Positions 51,967 to 61,805 of a DNA stretch of 64,000 nt are shown piece after piece (position 1 is the first letter of the stretch; each line of letters starts with the position of its first letter). The stretch is from assembly GCF_900217905.1 (NCBI RefSeq), contig NZ_OBMO01000014.1, forward strand, positions 62,001 to 126,000, written 5' to 3'. This stretch comes from Alloalcanivorax xenomutans (GTDB lineage: Bacteria > Pseudomonadota > Gammaproteobacteria > Pseudomonadales > Alcanivoracaceae). Made by a program: the position numbers and the translations under genes. A model generated the notes under the pieces. That model did no database searches and was not told where the DNA came from. It saw only the letters and a list, made by a program, of their open reading frames with translations.

Positions 51967-53294
51967 TCGTCCTCTTTTCGATGACCGGCCCCCTCATCAC
52001 TGAGGTCGGGATCGGGGCCGGTTTCCGGCAACTGATTCTCAAACAGCGTTTCCAGAGGAAACGACAAGGGTTCACGCATGCCTTCGCGCGCCTGATCGCA
52101 GCGTGCCTTGAGCACCGTTTCCCAGGGCTCCAGCCCCTGGGCATTGACGCTCAGTTGCTGCTCGCTGGTCCAGGGTAACATGGCGAGCAGCTCCGCCAGG
52201 GTCAACGAACGTAAATCTCCGCTCAGCATGTAACCGCCTTCATCGGTGCGGCGCATCAATCCACGATCCTCCAGCAGATTGCGGAATTCATCCCAATGGG
52301 TGACGCCGGCTTCCCGCAGTACGCGCTGCACCTCATTATGACGTAGCACTTCCCCGTTACGTTGCCGTGTCCACAGCACGCACAGCAATCGCAGCAGCGA
52401 CTGGGTGCGCGGCACCCGGCGCCGAAACTCCTCGAACACCACCAGGCCGCGCACCAGCTCGGCGCCGGCGAGAACGATGATCCAGGAAATATAAATCCAC
52501 AACAGAAACACCGGCACCATGGCGAAGGCACCATAGATGACCTGATAGCTGGGCACCTGCCGGATGAAGAACGCGAACCCGCCCTTGGCCAGTTCAAACG
52601 CCAAGGCCGCCAGCAAGGCACCGAGCATGCCCTGACGAATCGGTACCGAGGTGTTCGGCACCACGATATACAGCAGCGAGAGTAAACCGGTGGTCATCAC
52701 CACCGGCAAGGCGCGCAGCCAGAAACGATCGCCGCCCAGATACGCCACGGTATCGGTAACCAGGGAAACGGAAGTGAGATAGGAACTGATACCCAGGCCG
52801 GCGCCCAGCAGGATCGGGCCCAGCGACAACACCGCCCAGTACATCATCAGGCTGGTCAGCCCCTTGCGCGGCTTGCCGATACGCCAGATCCGGTTCAAGG
52901 ACTGCTCTATGGTGCGCAACATCAACACCGAGGTCACCACCAGGAACAAGGCGCCCACAACGGTGAGGTTGGTGGCCTGCCGGGAGAAGCCTTCCAGGTG
53001 GCGAAGAATCTGGTCACCGGCGGACGGCACGAAATACTGAAACGCCCACTGACGAATCGCCAATCCCCGTTCATTGAGCGCCGGAATCGCCGATATCACG
53101 GTGAACATCACCGTCATCACCGGAACGATGGCGAACAAGGTGGTATAGGTGAGCGCCGCCGCCGATGACAGGCAGCCGTCCTCGACGAACTGGCGCCGCA
53201 GTAAGCGCAGAAACGCCACCAGCGACTGCATGCGCACACGAAAGGGAATCAGCGGTGTCTCGTCCTTGTCCGTCATCGGTTTCTTTTTTCCCAT
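51963..53294 (-). CDS. YihY/virulence factor BrkB-family membrane protein
   Basis: 443 residues, about six helices in the first 290, followed by a cytosolic domain of about 140 residues with a winged-helix look (VQRVLREAGVTHWDEFRNLL, LRSLTLAELLAMLPWT). The YihY hallmark is SSAAALTYTTLFAIVPVMTVMF near residue 45. Role unknown in this family; often called UPF0761. 53276 (MTDKDE) is another possible start. First gene of the yihY-acyP-hydrolase run, divergent from arsC. Confidence 0.9.
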   Translation of the reverse strand: MGKKKPMTDKDETPLIPFRVRMQSLVAFLRLLRRQFVEDGCLSSAAALTYTTLFAIVPVMTVMFTVISAIPALNERGLAIRQWAFQYFVPSAGDQILRHLEGFSRQATNLTVVGALFLVVTSVLMLRTIEQSLNRIWRIGKPRKGLTSLMMYWAVLSLGPILLGAGLGISSYLTSVSLVTDTVAYLGGDRFWLRALPVVMTTGLLSLLYIVVPNTSVPIRQGMLGALLAALAFELAKGGFAFFIRQVPSYQVIYGAFAMVPVFLLWIYISWIIVLAGAELVRGLVVFEEFRRRVPRTQSLLRLLCVLWTRQRNGEVLRHNEVQRVLREAGVTHWDEFRNLLEDRGLMRRTDEGGYMLSGDLRSLTLAELLAMLPWTSEQQLSVNAQGLEPWETVLKARCDQAREGMREPLSFPLETLFENQLPETGPDPDLSDEGAGHRKEDE

Positions 53295-53463
53295 CGTTCA
53301 CCGGGTCACCACGAAAAAGCAGAGGCAAGAGTCCCCTACCATCTTCCCGCGGCACATGGAATCTCCCACAAACGCCGCCCACTACCGTACAATCGAGGGC
53401 TTTCGCGTGCGCCGCCGATTACGGGGACGGCACCGCCCACTATTTCGCAAGGGGAGCGAGGCC

Positions 53464-54731
<1,268 letters not shown>

Positions 54732-54751
<20 letters not shown>

Positions 54752-55415
54752 ACGTCTGCATATTGATACGCCGGAAGGCGCGCGGCTGACCTTGTCCCTG
54801 GCCGGGCCGCTGCCGCGCGGCATGGCCTACGGCATCGATTTGATGATCCGTGCTCTGATTCTGATGGTGGTGGCCACGCCCCTGATGTTGCTGGGCCGTG
54901 GCGGTTCCGGTCTTTATCTATTGCTGCTGTTCCTGCTGGAATGGTTTTACCCGGTGCTGTTCGAGGTGTTCCGGCAGGGGCGCACGCCGGGCAAGGCGGC
55001 CATGGGCCTGGCGGTGGTGCACGGCAACGGCGCTCCGGTGGGCTTGAGCGGCTCGCTGGTGCGTAATCTGCTGCGCACCGCTGATCTGTTCCCGTTCGCC
55101 TACCTGACCGGCTTCGTGGTGATGCTGGTTTCCTCTCGCCAACAACGGCTGGGCGATCTTGCCGCCGACACCCTGGTGATTCACGTGCCCGCGCCGCAAA
55201 CCCGCCCCGCTCCCGGTGACAGCGGCGGAGAGCCACCGGATTGGCCGCTGGACCGTGGCGATCAGTTGGTGCTGCTGGCCTTTCATGACCGGGGCTTGCG
55301 GCTGTCCGAGGACCGTCAACGGGAACTGGCCAGACTGGCTTACCCGGAACTCACCGATGATGCCGCCCTGGCCCGGTTACGCCGGGTGGTCAATCACGTA
55401 CTGGGGGCGACATGA
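54732..55415 (+). CDS. RDD-family membrane protein
   Basis: 227 residues from a GTG at 54732. The RDD signature is split: RGMAYGIDLMIRALILMVVA, FEVFRQGRTPGKAAMGLAVV and RQQRLGDLAADTLVIHVP. About three to four helices, then a 75-residue cytosolic tail. RDD proteins of this operon type have no settled function. Coupled to SpoIIM by a 4-base overlap. Confidence 0.88.
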
Positions 55416-56377
55416 GACAAAGCCAGTTCGAGCAGCGCTATCAACCCCAGTGGCATCGCCTTGAGCAGGGCCTGACGGCGCTGGAGAAAAAGCAGCGGCC
55501 CAAGAACGTGGACCTGTCGCGCTTCACTGGCGACTACCAGGACCTGTGCCATCAGTTGGCGCTGTCGCGGGAACGGGGCTACAGCCTGGTGCTGCAGGAC
55601 TACCTGAACGACCTGATGCTGCGTGCCCATCGCCAACTCTACCGTCACCGGGCACCGTTGATGCCGAGGTTGGCGGCGTTCCTGCGCGGTGACTTCCCGC
55701 GCGCGGTGCGCGCCATGTGGCGCTGGCATCTGATCAGTGCCCTCGCCTTCCTGCTCTCCGCCGGACTGGTCGCGGCGATGATCCTGCACGACCCGGAGCT
55801 GGTGCATACCGTGGTGGACGGCAATGGTGTCAGCGATCTGGAAAACATGTACCACCCGGATCTGCGCGACAGCAGCGACCGCAATCGGGCCGACGATCTG
55901 ATGATGTTCGGCTACTACATCTACAACAATGTCGGCATCGCTTTCCGCACCTTCGCTGGAGGGGTGTTGTTCGGCATCGGCTCCCTGGTGGTGATGCTGT
56001 TCAACGGCAGTTTCCTCGGCGCCGCCGCCGCCCACCTGACCCTGGTGGGCGCCGGGCAGCCGTTCTACACCTTCGTCATTGCCCATGGGGCGCCGGAACT
56101 GACCGCCATCGTGCTGGCCGGCGGCGCCGGGCTGCGCCTGGGCTGGTCGTTGGTGGCGCCGGGCTCCTGGCGACGGGTGGATGCCTTGCGCCGGGCGGCG
56201 CGGGAAACCCTGCCGGTCATGTACGGCGTGTTCCTGTTGCTGGTGCTGGCGGCGATGATCGAGGCGTTCTGGTCCTCCCGGGAATTGGACGCCCAGATCA
56301 AATACACCGTCGGCGGTATCAGTTGGGCCCTGCTTTACGTCTATTTGCTGTTCGCGGGGCGTCATGGATCTGAATAA
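55412..56377 (+). CDS. stage II sporulation protein M (SpoIIM)-family membrane protein
   Basis: 321 residues. An N-terminal helical region (residues 1-100) precedes five or so helices including WHLISALAFLLSAGLVAAMI, YYIYNNVGIAFRTFAGGVLF, and ITAI-like TAIVLAGGAGLRLGWSLVAP. The RTFAGGVLFGIG block is typical of SpoIIM domains. This organism would not sporulate; the family is widespread in MoxR operons. Overlaps DUF4129 by 14 bases. Confidence 0.87.
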   Translation: MRQSQFEQRYQPQWHRLEQGLTALEKKQRPKNVDLSRFTGDYQDLCHQLALSRERGYSLVLQDYLNDLMLRAHRQLYRHRAPLMPRLAAFLRGDFPRAVRAMWRWHLISALAFLLSAGLVAAMILHDPELVHTVVDGNGVSDLENMYHPDLRDSSDRNRADDLMMFGYYIYNNVGIAFRTFAGGVLFGIGSLVVMLFNGSFLGAAAAHLTLVGAGQPFYTFVIAHGAPELTAIVLAGGAGLRLGWSLVAPGSWRRVDALRRAARETLPVMYGVFLLLVLAAMIEAFWSSRELDAQIKYTVGGISWALLYVYLLFAGRHGSE

Positions 56378-57857
56378 CCTGCGCGCCCGCCTGGCGCCCC
56401 GTTCCCCCTGGCAGGCCATGGATCTGGGCACCCGTTTCTATCGCCGCTGGTGGCGTCAGGTCACCCTGGTATGGCTGCTGTTCACGGCGCTGCCCTATAC
56501 CCTGCTCAGCGCCCTGTCCATTGGCCTGGACAGCCTGTGGCCGATAGTGCTGTTCTGGTGGTTGAAGCCACTGTGGGAAAGACCGCTGCTGGCCTTCTTC
56601 AGCCATGCCCTGTTCGGTGACTACCCCGGCGCCTGGACCCTGCTCAAGCGCTTCCCCGCCTATGGCCTGAACGGCTTGGCCGGACAGTTGACCTGGCGCC
56701 GGCTGAGCCCGTTCCGGGGTCTGTTGACCGGCATCTGGCAATTGGAAGGCTGCCGCGGCGCCCAGGCCTCGTCCCGCATCCAGGTGCTGCTGAGTCCGCC
56801 CGGGCAGCGGGCCGGCACGCTCATGGCGTTGATGGTGGCCCTCGAACAAGTGCTGCTGACCGGTCTGATGGTGCTGGTGCTGACGCTGGTGCCCTGGGAC
56901 TTCAACATGGAATTCAGCGTCTGGTTCAGCGAACAGAGTTATTTGCATCTGAGTCTGGCGGCACTGGCCTGGTATCTGACGCTGACCATCACCGAGCCGC
57001 TTTACGTAGCGGCGGCTTTTTCCCTTTATCTTAATCAGCGCACCTGGCTGGAAGGCTGGGATCTGCAATTGGGGCTGGACCGCATCGGCCGGCGCCGCCG
57101 GGTGCTCGGCGTCACCACCCTGGCACTGCTGCTGATGCTTACCGTGATGCCGCATCCGGCACCGGCGGCACAAACCGAACCGGAAGACCCCAAACAAGCG
57201 GCCATTGAACTACTGGCCGGCGAGCGGTTCATGCCGGTGGAAATCCGCGAGGAGCGCCAACTGCGCCCTTCCTTGCGCAGCGATGACAAGGACAGTTGGT
57301 GGAACCGCCTGCTTGATCAGTTGTTCAACAGTGACCATGCGGATCGCGACCGCGCTGGCGGTGACTGGCAACTGCCGGATCGGCTGGTCACGGTCCTCGC
57401 CAGTCTGGTGCTGGTGGCCCTGATCGTGTTCCTGCTGCTGGCCCTGTTCCGCAACCGCGGCGCTCTGAAAGGCGGACGTTCCAAGCCCATGGAGATGCCG
57501 GTGAGCGTGGCGGGGCTGGATACCCGCGCCGAGTCCTTGCCGGACGACCTGGGTAGCGGTGTGGAGCAGGCGCTGGCCGGTGACGATGTGCGCGCCGCGC
57601 TGGCGCTGTTGCTGCGCCATGCCCTGGTAGCCCTGTTTCAGAGCCACCCCACCCGGCTCACTCCCGGCGCCACCGAGCGGGATTGTCTGAATGCCTACCG
57701 GCGTCTGCTCGGTGACGATGCCAGAGTGACGTATCTCGGCGACCTGATACGGCAATGGACCCGCATCGCCTGGGCCCATCAGCCGGTGACGCCGGAACAG
57801 GCGCGCCAACTGCTGCGGCGCTGGCAACAATTGAGCAGCGCGGAGGCGGCATCATGA
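56364..57857 (+). CDS. DUF4129 domain-containing membrane protein
   Basis: 497 residues. Multi-helix N-terminal part (WLLFTALPYTLLSALSIGLD, MVALEQVLLTGLMVLVLTLV, TLALLLMLTVMPHPAPAAQ), then a periplasmic stretch (residues 270-340), another helix, and a C-terminal DUF4129 helical domain with EQALAGDDVRAALALLLRHA and TPGATERDCLNAYRRLL. Overlaps DUF4350 by four bases. Part of the RDD-SpoIIM-DUF4129-DUF4350-MoxR-DUF58 set. Confidence 0.86.
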   Translation: MDLNNLRARLAPRSPWQAMDLGTRFYRRWWRQVTLVWLLFTALPYTLLSALSIGLDSLWPIVLFWWLKPLWERPLLAFFSHALFGDYPGAWTLLKRFPAYGLNGLAGQLTWRRLSPFRGLLTGIWQLEGCRGAQASSRIQVLLSPPGQRAGTLMALMVALEQVLLTGLMVLVLTLVPWDFNMEFSVWFSEQSYLHLSLAALAWYLTLTITEPLYVAAAFSLYLNQRTWLEGWDLQLGLDRIGRRRRVLGVTTLALLLMLTVMPHPAPAAQTEPEDPKQAAIELLAGERFMPVEIREERQLRPSLRSDDKDSWWNRLLDQLFNSDHADRDRAGGDWQLPDRLVTVLASLVLVALIVFLLLALFRNRGALKGGRSKPMEMPVSVAGLDTRAESLPDDLGSGVEQALAGDDVRAALALLLRHALVALFQSHPTRLTPGATERDCLNAYRRLLGDDARVTYLGDLIRQWTRIAWAHQPVTPEQARQLLRRWQQLSSAEAAS

Positions 57858-59179
57858 AGCGCTGGTGGCCCTATCTTGTGCTGGTGCTGCTGGTGGCCCT
57901 GGTGGCGGGCTACTTCTGGGCCACGGTACCGGTGCAATACGCCGCGCCGGCCTCACCGGACGCCAGCGTGCGTAATAATCCGTACCTCGCCGCGCAACAG
58001 CTGTTGGACCACTGGGGACAGCCCAGCCGCCGTATCTTCAGCACCCGCGCCCTGTTTCCGTTGCCGGACACCGATACCACTTTGATCCTCGATGGCGATC
58101 GCGGCTCACTGGGCTACGAGCGGCAATTGGATCTGCTCAACTGGGTCCACGATGGCGGCAATCTGATCATTGCCGCGCGCTACCTGCCGCCCTCAAGCGG
58201 CTGGTTCGCCGAGGAGGAAACGGAACAGGACGAGAACGAGACGCGGCGCCGCGGTCCGGACTCGCTGCTGTCCCTGTTCGAGGTGGAGGTAGAGGCCCTG
58301 CCCCGCGAGGATAATGAGGAAGACCCGCTGGCCCTGCTGTTCGACCGTTTCCGGCCGATGGAAGACTGGTTTCTGGAGTATTGCCTTAGTGGTGATGCCT
58401 CCGAGGAGCGGCTGCATCAATGCGAGGTCCTCACCTGTCAGGCACCGCAACACTGGCAGCCGCCGGCGGCGACCCACAATCTGGGCGACCAGCCCCGGCT
58501 GCTGCAGAGCGAGACGCCGATACGGCTGCTTTACACCCCCCTGCCGATAGACGATTCCACCGGCGAGCCGGCGCAGGTACTGGAAGCCTCCGCCAGCAAC
58601 GAGGCCGGCGAAACCCTGCTGCGTTTCCGGGTGGGCGGCGGCACCGTCACCGTGCTTACCGAGCTTGGACTGTGGGACAACCAGCACCTGCACCATTTTG
58701 ACCACGCCCGGCTGCTGGCCGACCTGACTGCCCGGGGACCGGTATGGTTCGTACGTGGAATCGATATCCCGCCGCTGCCAATATGGCTGTGGGAGCGATT
58801 CTGGCCCCTCATTCTGGCGCTGGTGCTGGCGCTGGCATTCTGGTTGTGGCGGCGGCTGCCACGCCGCGGGCCCTTGTGGCGCGATCCGGCCCGCCAGCAC
58901 ACCGATTATCTCGGTCATTTGCGGGCCATTGGCCATTTCCATTGGCGCACCGGCCAGAGCGACCGACTGCTGGCGTCCCTGCGCCATCAGGTCCAGCGCC
59001 GCATCGCCCTGCAACACGCGGACCCGGTCAAGGCCCTGGCGTTGACCGCCAAGCGTCTGGACATCCCCGAACACACGCTTTCCCAAGCCCTGGAGCAAAC
59101 CCCCGCCGACCGCGCTCAATGCGTGGCCATGGTGGCGCTGTTGCAACAGGTCAGGCAGAGGATCAGGAGTCAACCATGA
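57854..59179 (+). CDS. DUF4350 domain-containing protein
   Basis: 441 residues; start at 57854 supported by GGAGG. An N-terminal helix (WWPYLVLVLLVALVAGYFW) anchors a periplasmic domain with NPYLAAQQLLDHWGQPSRRI and LLNWVHDGGNLIIAARYL, the DUF4350 pattern, interrupted by an acidic insert (EEETEQDENETRRR). A second helix near residue 310 (LILALVLALAFWLWRRL) precedes a basic cytosolic tail. Coupled to MoxR. Confidence 0.86.
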   Translation: MKRWWPYLVLVLLVALVAGYFWATVPVQYAAPASPDASVRNNPYLAAQQLLDHWGQPSRRIFSTRALFPLPDTDTTLILDGDRGSLGYERQLDLLNWVHDGGNLIIAARYLPPSSGWFAEEETEQDENETRRRGPDSLLSLFEVEVEALPREDNEEDPLALLFDRFRPMEDWFLEYCLSGDASEERLHQCEVLTCQAPQHWQPPAATHNLGDQPRLLQSETPIRLLYTPLPIDDSTGEPAQVLEASASNEAGETLLRFRVGGGTVTVLTELGLWDNQHLHHFDHARLLADLTARGPVWFVRGIDIPPLPIWLWERFWPLILALVLALAFWLWRRLPRRGPLWRDPARQHTDYLGHLRAIGHFHWRTGQSDRLLASLRHQVQRRIALQHADPVKALALTAKRLDIPEHTLSQALEQTPADRAQCVAMVALLQQVRQRIRSQP

Positions 59180-60147
59180 AAACCGCTGAAACCCTGGAAC
59201 AGGCCACCGCCCTGGCCGCCGACATCGAGGCGCAGCTGAATCGGGTGCTGATCGGGCAGCCCGAAGTCACCCGTCAGGTGCTGATCGCCCTGATCACCGG
59301 TGGCCACGTGCTGATCGAAGGCGTGCCGGGGCTGGGAAAAACGCTGCTGGCGCGGAGCCTGGCACGGGTGCTGAAACTCGATTTTCAGCGCATCCAGTTC
59401 ACCCCGGACCTGATGCCCACCGATGTCACCGGCCACGCCATCTATGACGCCGGCAACGCCACCTTCCATATCCGCAAGGGGCCGGCCTTCACCAATCTGC
59501 TGCTGGCGGACGAGATCAATCGGGCCCCGGCCAAGACTCAGGCGGCCTTGCTGGAAGTGATGCAGGAACGGCAGATCACCATCGAGGGCGAAAGCTTCAG
59601 TCTGGCGCCGCCGTTCGTGGTCCTGGCCACCCAGAACCCGTTGGACCAGGAAGGGACCTACCCGTTGCCGGAGGCGGAGCTGGACCGTTTTCTGTTCAAG
59701 ATCCTGATCGGCTACCCGGAACAGGAAGACGAGGCGCGGATGCTGCGCATGGTGCTGGACGGCACCCTGGCGGACAGCCTCGACGACGCCGGGCTCAGTG
59801 CCGTCACCGACAGTGCCGGCGTGCTCTCCTTAAGCCGCTGGGCGGAACAGGTGCTGCTGGACGACGCCATCCTCGATTACCTGCTGCGCCTGGCCCGCGC
59901 CACCCGCGATCACCCGGCCCTGGTTCAGGGCGCCAGTCCGCGTGCCAGTATTGCCCTGGCCCGGGCGGCGAAAAGCTACGCCCTGCTCGATGGCCGTGAC
60001 TTCGTCATTCCCGATGACATCAAGGCGGTGGCGCCGCCGGTGCTGCGCCATCGCCTGCGCCTGGGCGTGGACGCGGAACTGGAAGGCCAGACCGTGGAGA
60101 CGGTGCTGACCCACCTGCTCGAACAGGTGGAGGCCCCGCGTCAATGA
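59176..60147 (+). CDS. MoxR-family AAA+ ATPase
   Basis: 323 residues. Walker A EGVPGLGKTLLARSLA (48-63), Walker B LLLADEINRAPAKTQAALLE (109-128), sensor 1 FVVLATQNPLDQEGTYPLPE, arginine finger region EAELDRFLFK and C-terminal sensor 2 ASPRASIALARAAK. MoxR ATPases act as chaperones that load cofactors or mature complexes with vWA partners. The cognate partner is probably the adjoining DUF58 protein. Four-base overlaps on both sides. Confidence 0.95.
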   Translation: MKTAETLEQATALAADIEAQLNRVLIGQPEVTRQVLIALITGGHVLIEGVPGLGKTLLARSLARVLKLDFQRIQFTPDLMPTDVTGHAIYDAGNATFHIRKGPAFTNLLLADEINRAPAKTQAALLEVMQERQITIEGESFSLAPPFVVLATQNPLDQEGTYPLPEAELDRFLFKILIGYPEQEDEARMLRMVLDGTLADSLDDAGLSAVTDSAGVLSLSRWAEQVLLDDAILDYLLRLARATRDHPALVQGASPRASIALARAAKSYALLDGRDFVIPDDIKAVAPPVLRHRLRLGVDAELEGQTVETVLTHLLEQVEAPRQ

Positions 60148-61466
60148 GACCCGGGTCACGCCTGCTGTTGCTTCTGCTCTGCTGGGCGGCGCTGAGCCTG
60201 CTGCCGGTGCTGGCGGCGGCCTTCGCCTCCGGATGGCGCGACAGCGCCCTGCTGATCTGGGTGCTGGCCGGCCTGGCACTGGCGTTATGGGCGGTGCTGG
60301 ATGCCCGGCGCCTGAGCGCCCGTCCGGCGCCGGCCGCCGAGCGCTCACTGCCCGCCGCTCTGTCAGTGGGGGTGCCGCAGACCATTACATTGCGTCTGAG
60401 CGGCGGGCGGCCCGGTGAGATCTGGAACCTGGCCGATCATCACCCCGATGACGACAGCCACACCGGCCTGCCCCGGGAAGTGACCCTGGCGGCGGACATC
60501 ACCGAGGTCCGCTACCGCTACCGCCCCTCCCGGCGCGGCCCGGTGGCGTTCGGCGACATCGAAGTGTGGCTGCCGTCCCCGGCGCGCCTGTGGCAAGGCC
60601 GCCGCCGGGTAGCCGCCGCCCGCACCGTACCGGTGTATCCGGACTTCTCCCCCATCGCCCGGGCGGCCCTGGCGGTGGATAAAAGCCAGTTGCGCTTTGG
60701 CAACCGCCAGCAACCGCGCCGCGGCCAGGGCCTGGAATTTCACGAACTGCGGGAATATCAGCCCGGTGACAGCCCGCGCCGCATCGACTGGAAAGCCAGC
60801 GCCCGCCGCCGTCATCTGATCACCCGTCACTACCAGGATGAACAGAACCAGAGCCTGTGGGTACTGCTCGATGCCGGGCGGCGAATGAAGCTGCCGGTGG
60901 GCGATCTGACCCTGTTCGACCATGGGCTCAACGCCACCTTGCTGCTGGCCTGGTCGGCACTGCGCCAGGGCGACCGGGTGGGCAGTCTGCTGTTCTCCCG
61001 GGACACCCCGCGCTGGCTGTCGCCGGTACATGGGCCTAGCGGCATTCAAACCCTGCTGAAAGGCTTCTACGACGTTCATCCCCAGGAGCACGCCAGCGAC
61101 TTCAGCCAGGCCGCCCGCTATTTCCACGGCCGCTGGCAACGCCGCTCGCTGGTGGTGCTGGTCAGCCGGCTGCACCCGGAGGACAGCGACGATCTGCTCG
61201 CCGCCGTGACGCTACTGAGCCGGCGCCATCTGGTGATGGTGGCGGACATCCGCCTGCCCGAACAGGAAGCCCTGCACCAGGCCCCGGTCCAGGACCTGGA
61301 CGATGCCCTGCGGCTGGCGGCGGATGCCCAGGAACAAGAGCACCGGAGAGCCCTGCACGTGCGCCTGCGCCGCGCCGGCGCCAACGTGGTCGCCGCCACC
61401 CCGGAACGTCTCGCCGAACGCCTTGGGCAGACCTATCTGGCTTTGAAACGGGCGGGGAGACTGTGA
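60144..61466 (+). CDS. DUF58 domain-containing protein (MoxR partner)
   Basis: 440 residues. Two N-terminal helices (LLLLLLCWAALSLLPVLAAA), then a beta domain and the DUF58 signature YQPGDSPRRIDWKASARRRH near residue 208. A vWA-like fold follows (QSLWVLLDAGRRMKLPVGDL, with a degenerate metal site). It ends at TGA four bases before heptad element D. Last gene of the nine-gene operon. Confidence 0.91.
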   Translation: MRPGSRLLLLLLCWAALSLLPVLAAAFASGWRDSALLIWVLAGLALALWAVLDARRLSARPAPAAERSLPAALSVGVPQTITLRLSGGRPGEIWNLADHHPDDDSHTGLPREVTLAADITEVRYRYRPSRRGPVAFGDIEVWLPSPARLWQGRRRVAAARTVPVYPDFSPIARAALAVDKSQLRFGNRQQPRRGQGLEFHELREYQPGDSPRRIDWKASARRRHLITRHYQDEQNQSLWVLLDAGRRMKLPVGDLTLFDHGLNATLLLAWSALRQGDRVGSLLFSRDTPRWLSPVHGPSGIQTLLKGFYDVHPQEHASDFSQAARYFHGRWQRRSLVVLVSRLHPEDSDDLLAAVTLLSRRHLVMVADIRLPEQEALHQAPVQDLDDALRLAADAQEQEHRRALHVRLRRAGANVVAATPERLAERLGQTYLALKRAGRL

Positions 61467-61469
61467 AAA

Positions 61470-61690
61470 GCAGTTAATAAGGAACAATGAATAGTGAATA
61501 GTTTCGCGTGGCAGATCCTTCCACGCAGATAGTACAGAGGCCGCGTCCAAAGCCCTGCGCGACATTATCGTCATCAAGAAAACAAGCCGCTTCACGGCTG
61601 CGGCCAGACGTTATCGATACTCAATCGTCCCCCGGCTACGCAATGTTTTTGATTTTCGCTGTTAACTATTCACTGTTCCCTATTAACTGC
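61470..61690. repeat. heptad-armed inverted element D
   Basis: The left arm 61470-61502 and right arm 61661-61690 are inverted; the right arm reads CTGTTAA, CTATTCA, CTGTTCC, CTATTAA, then CTGC. The 158-base core shares AGAGGCCGC(G/A)TCC with element B. It fills most of the 339-base DUF58-betT spacer; the remaining 115 bases before betT have no clear promoter. Confidence 0.85.
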
Positions 61691-61805
61691 CTTCATTCGA
61701 CGCTTCCCCCGCAAATTGTTACCCTGGTTTTCTGGGTACGGATCATTTTTCTGACAAGCCGTTGAAAAAGCCGTGGCTGTTATTCTTCAGGATAAGGAAT
61801 CTTGC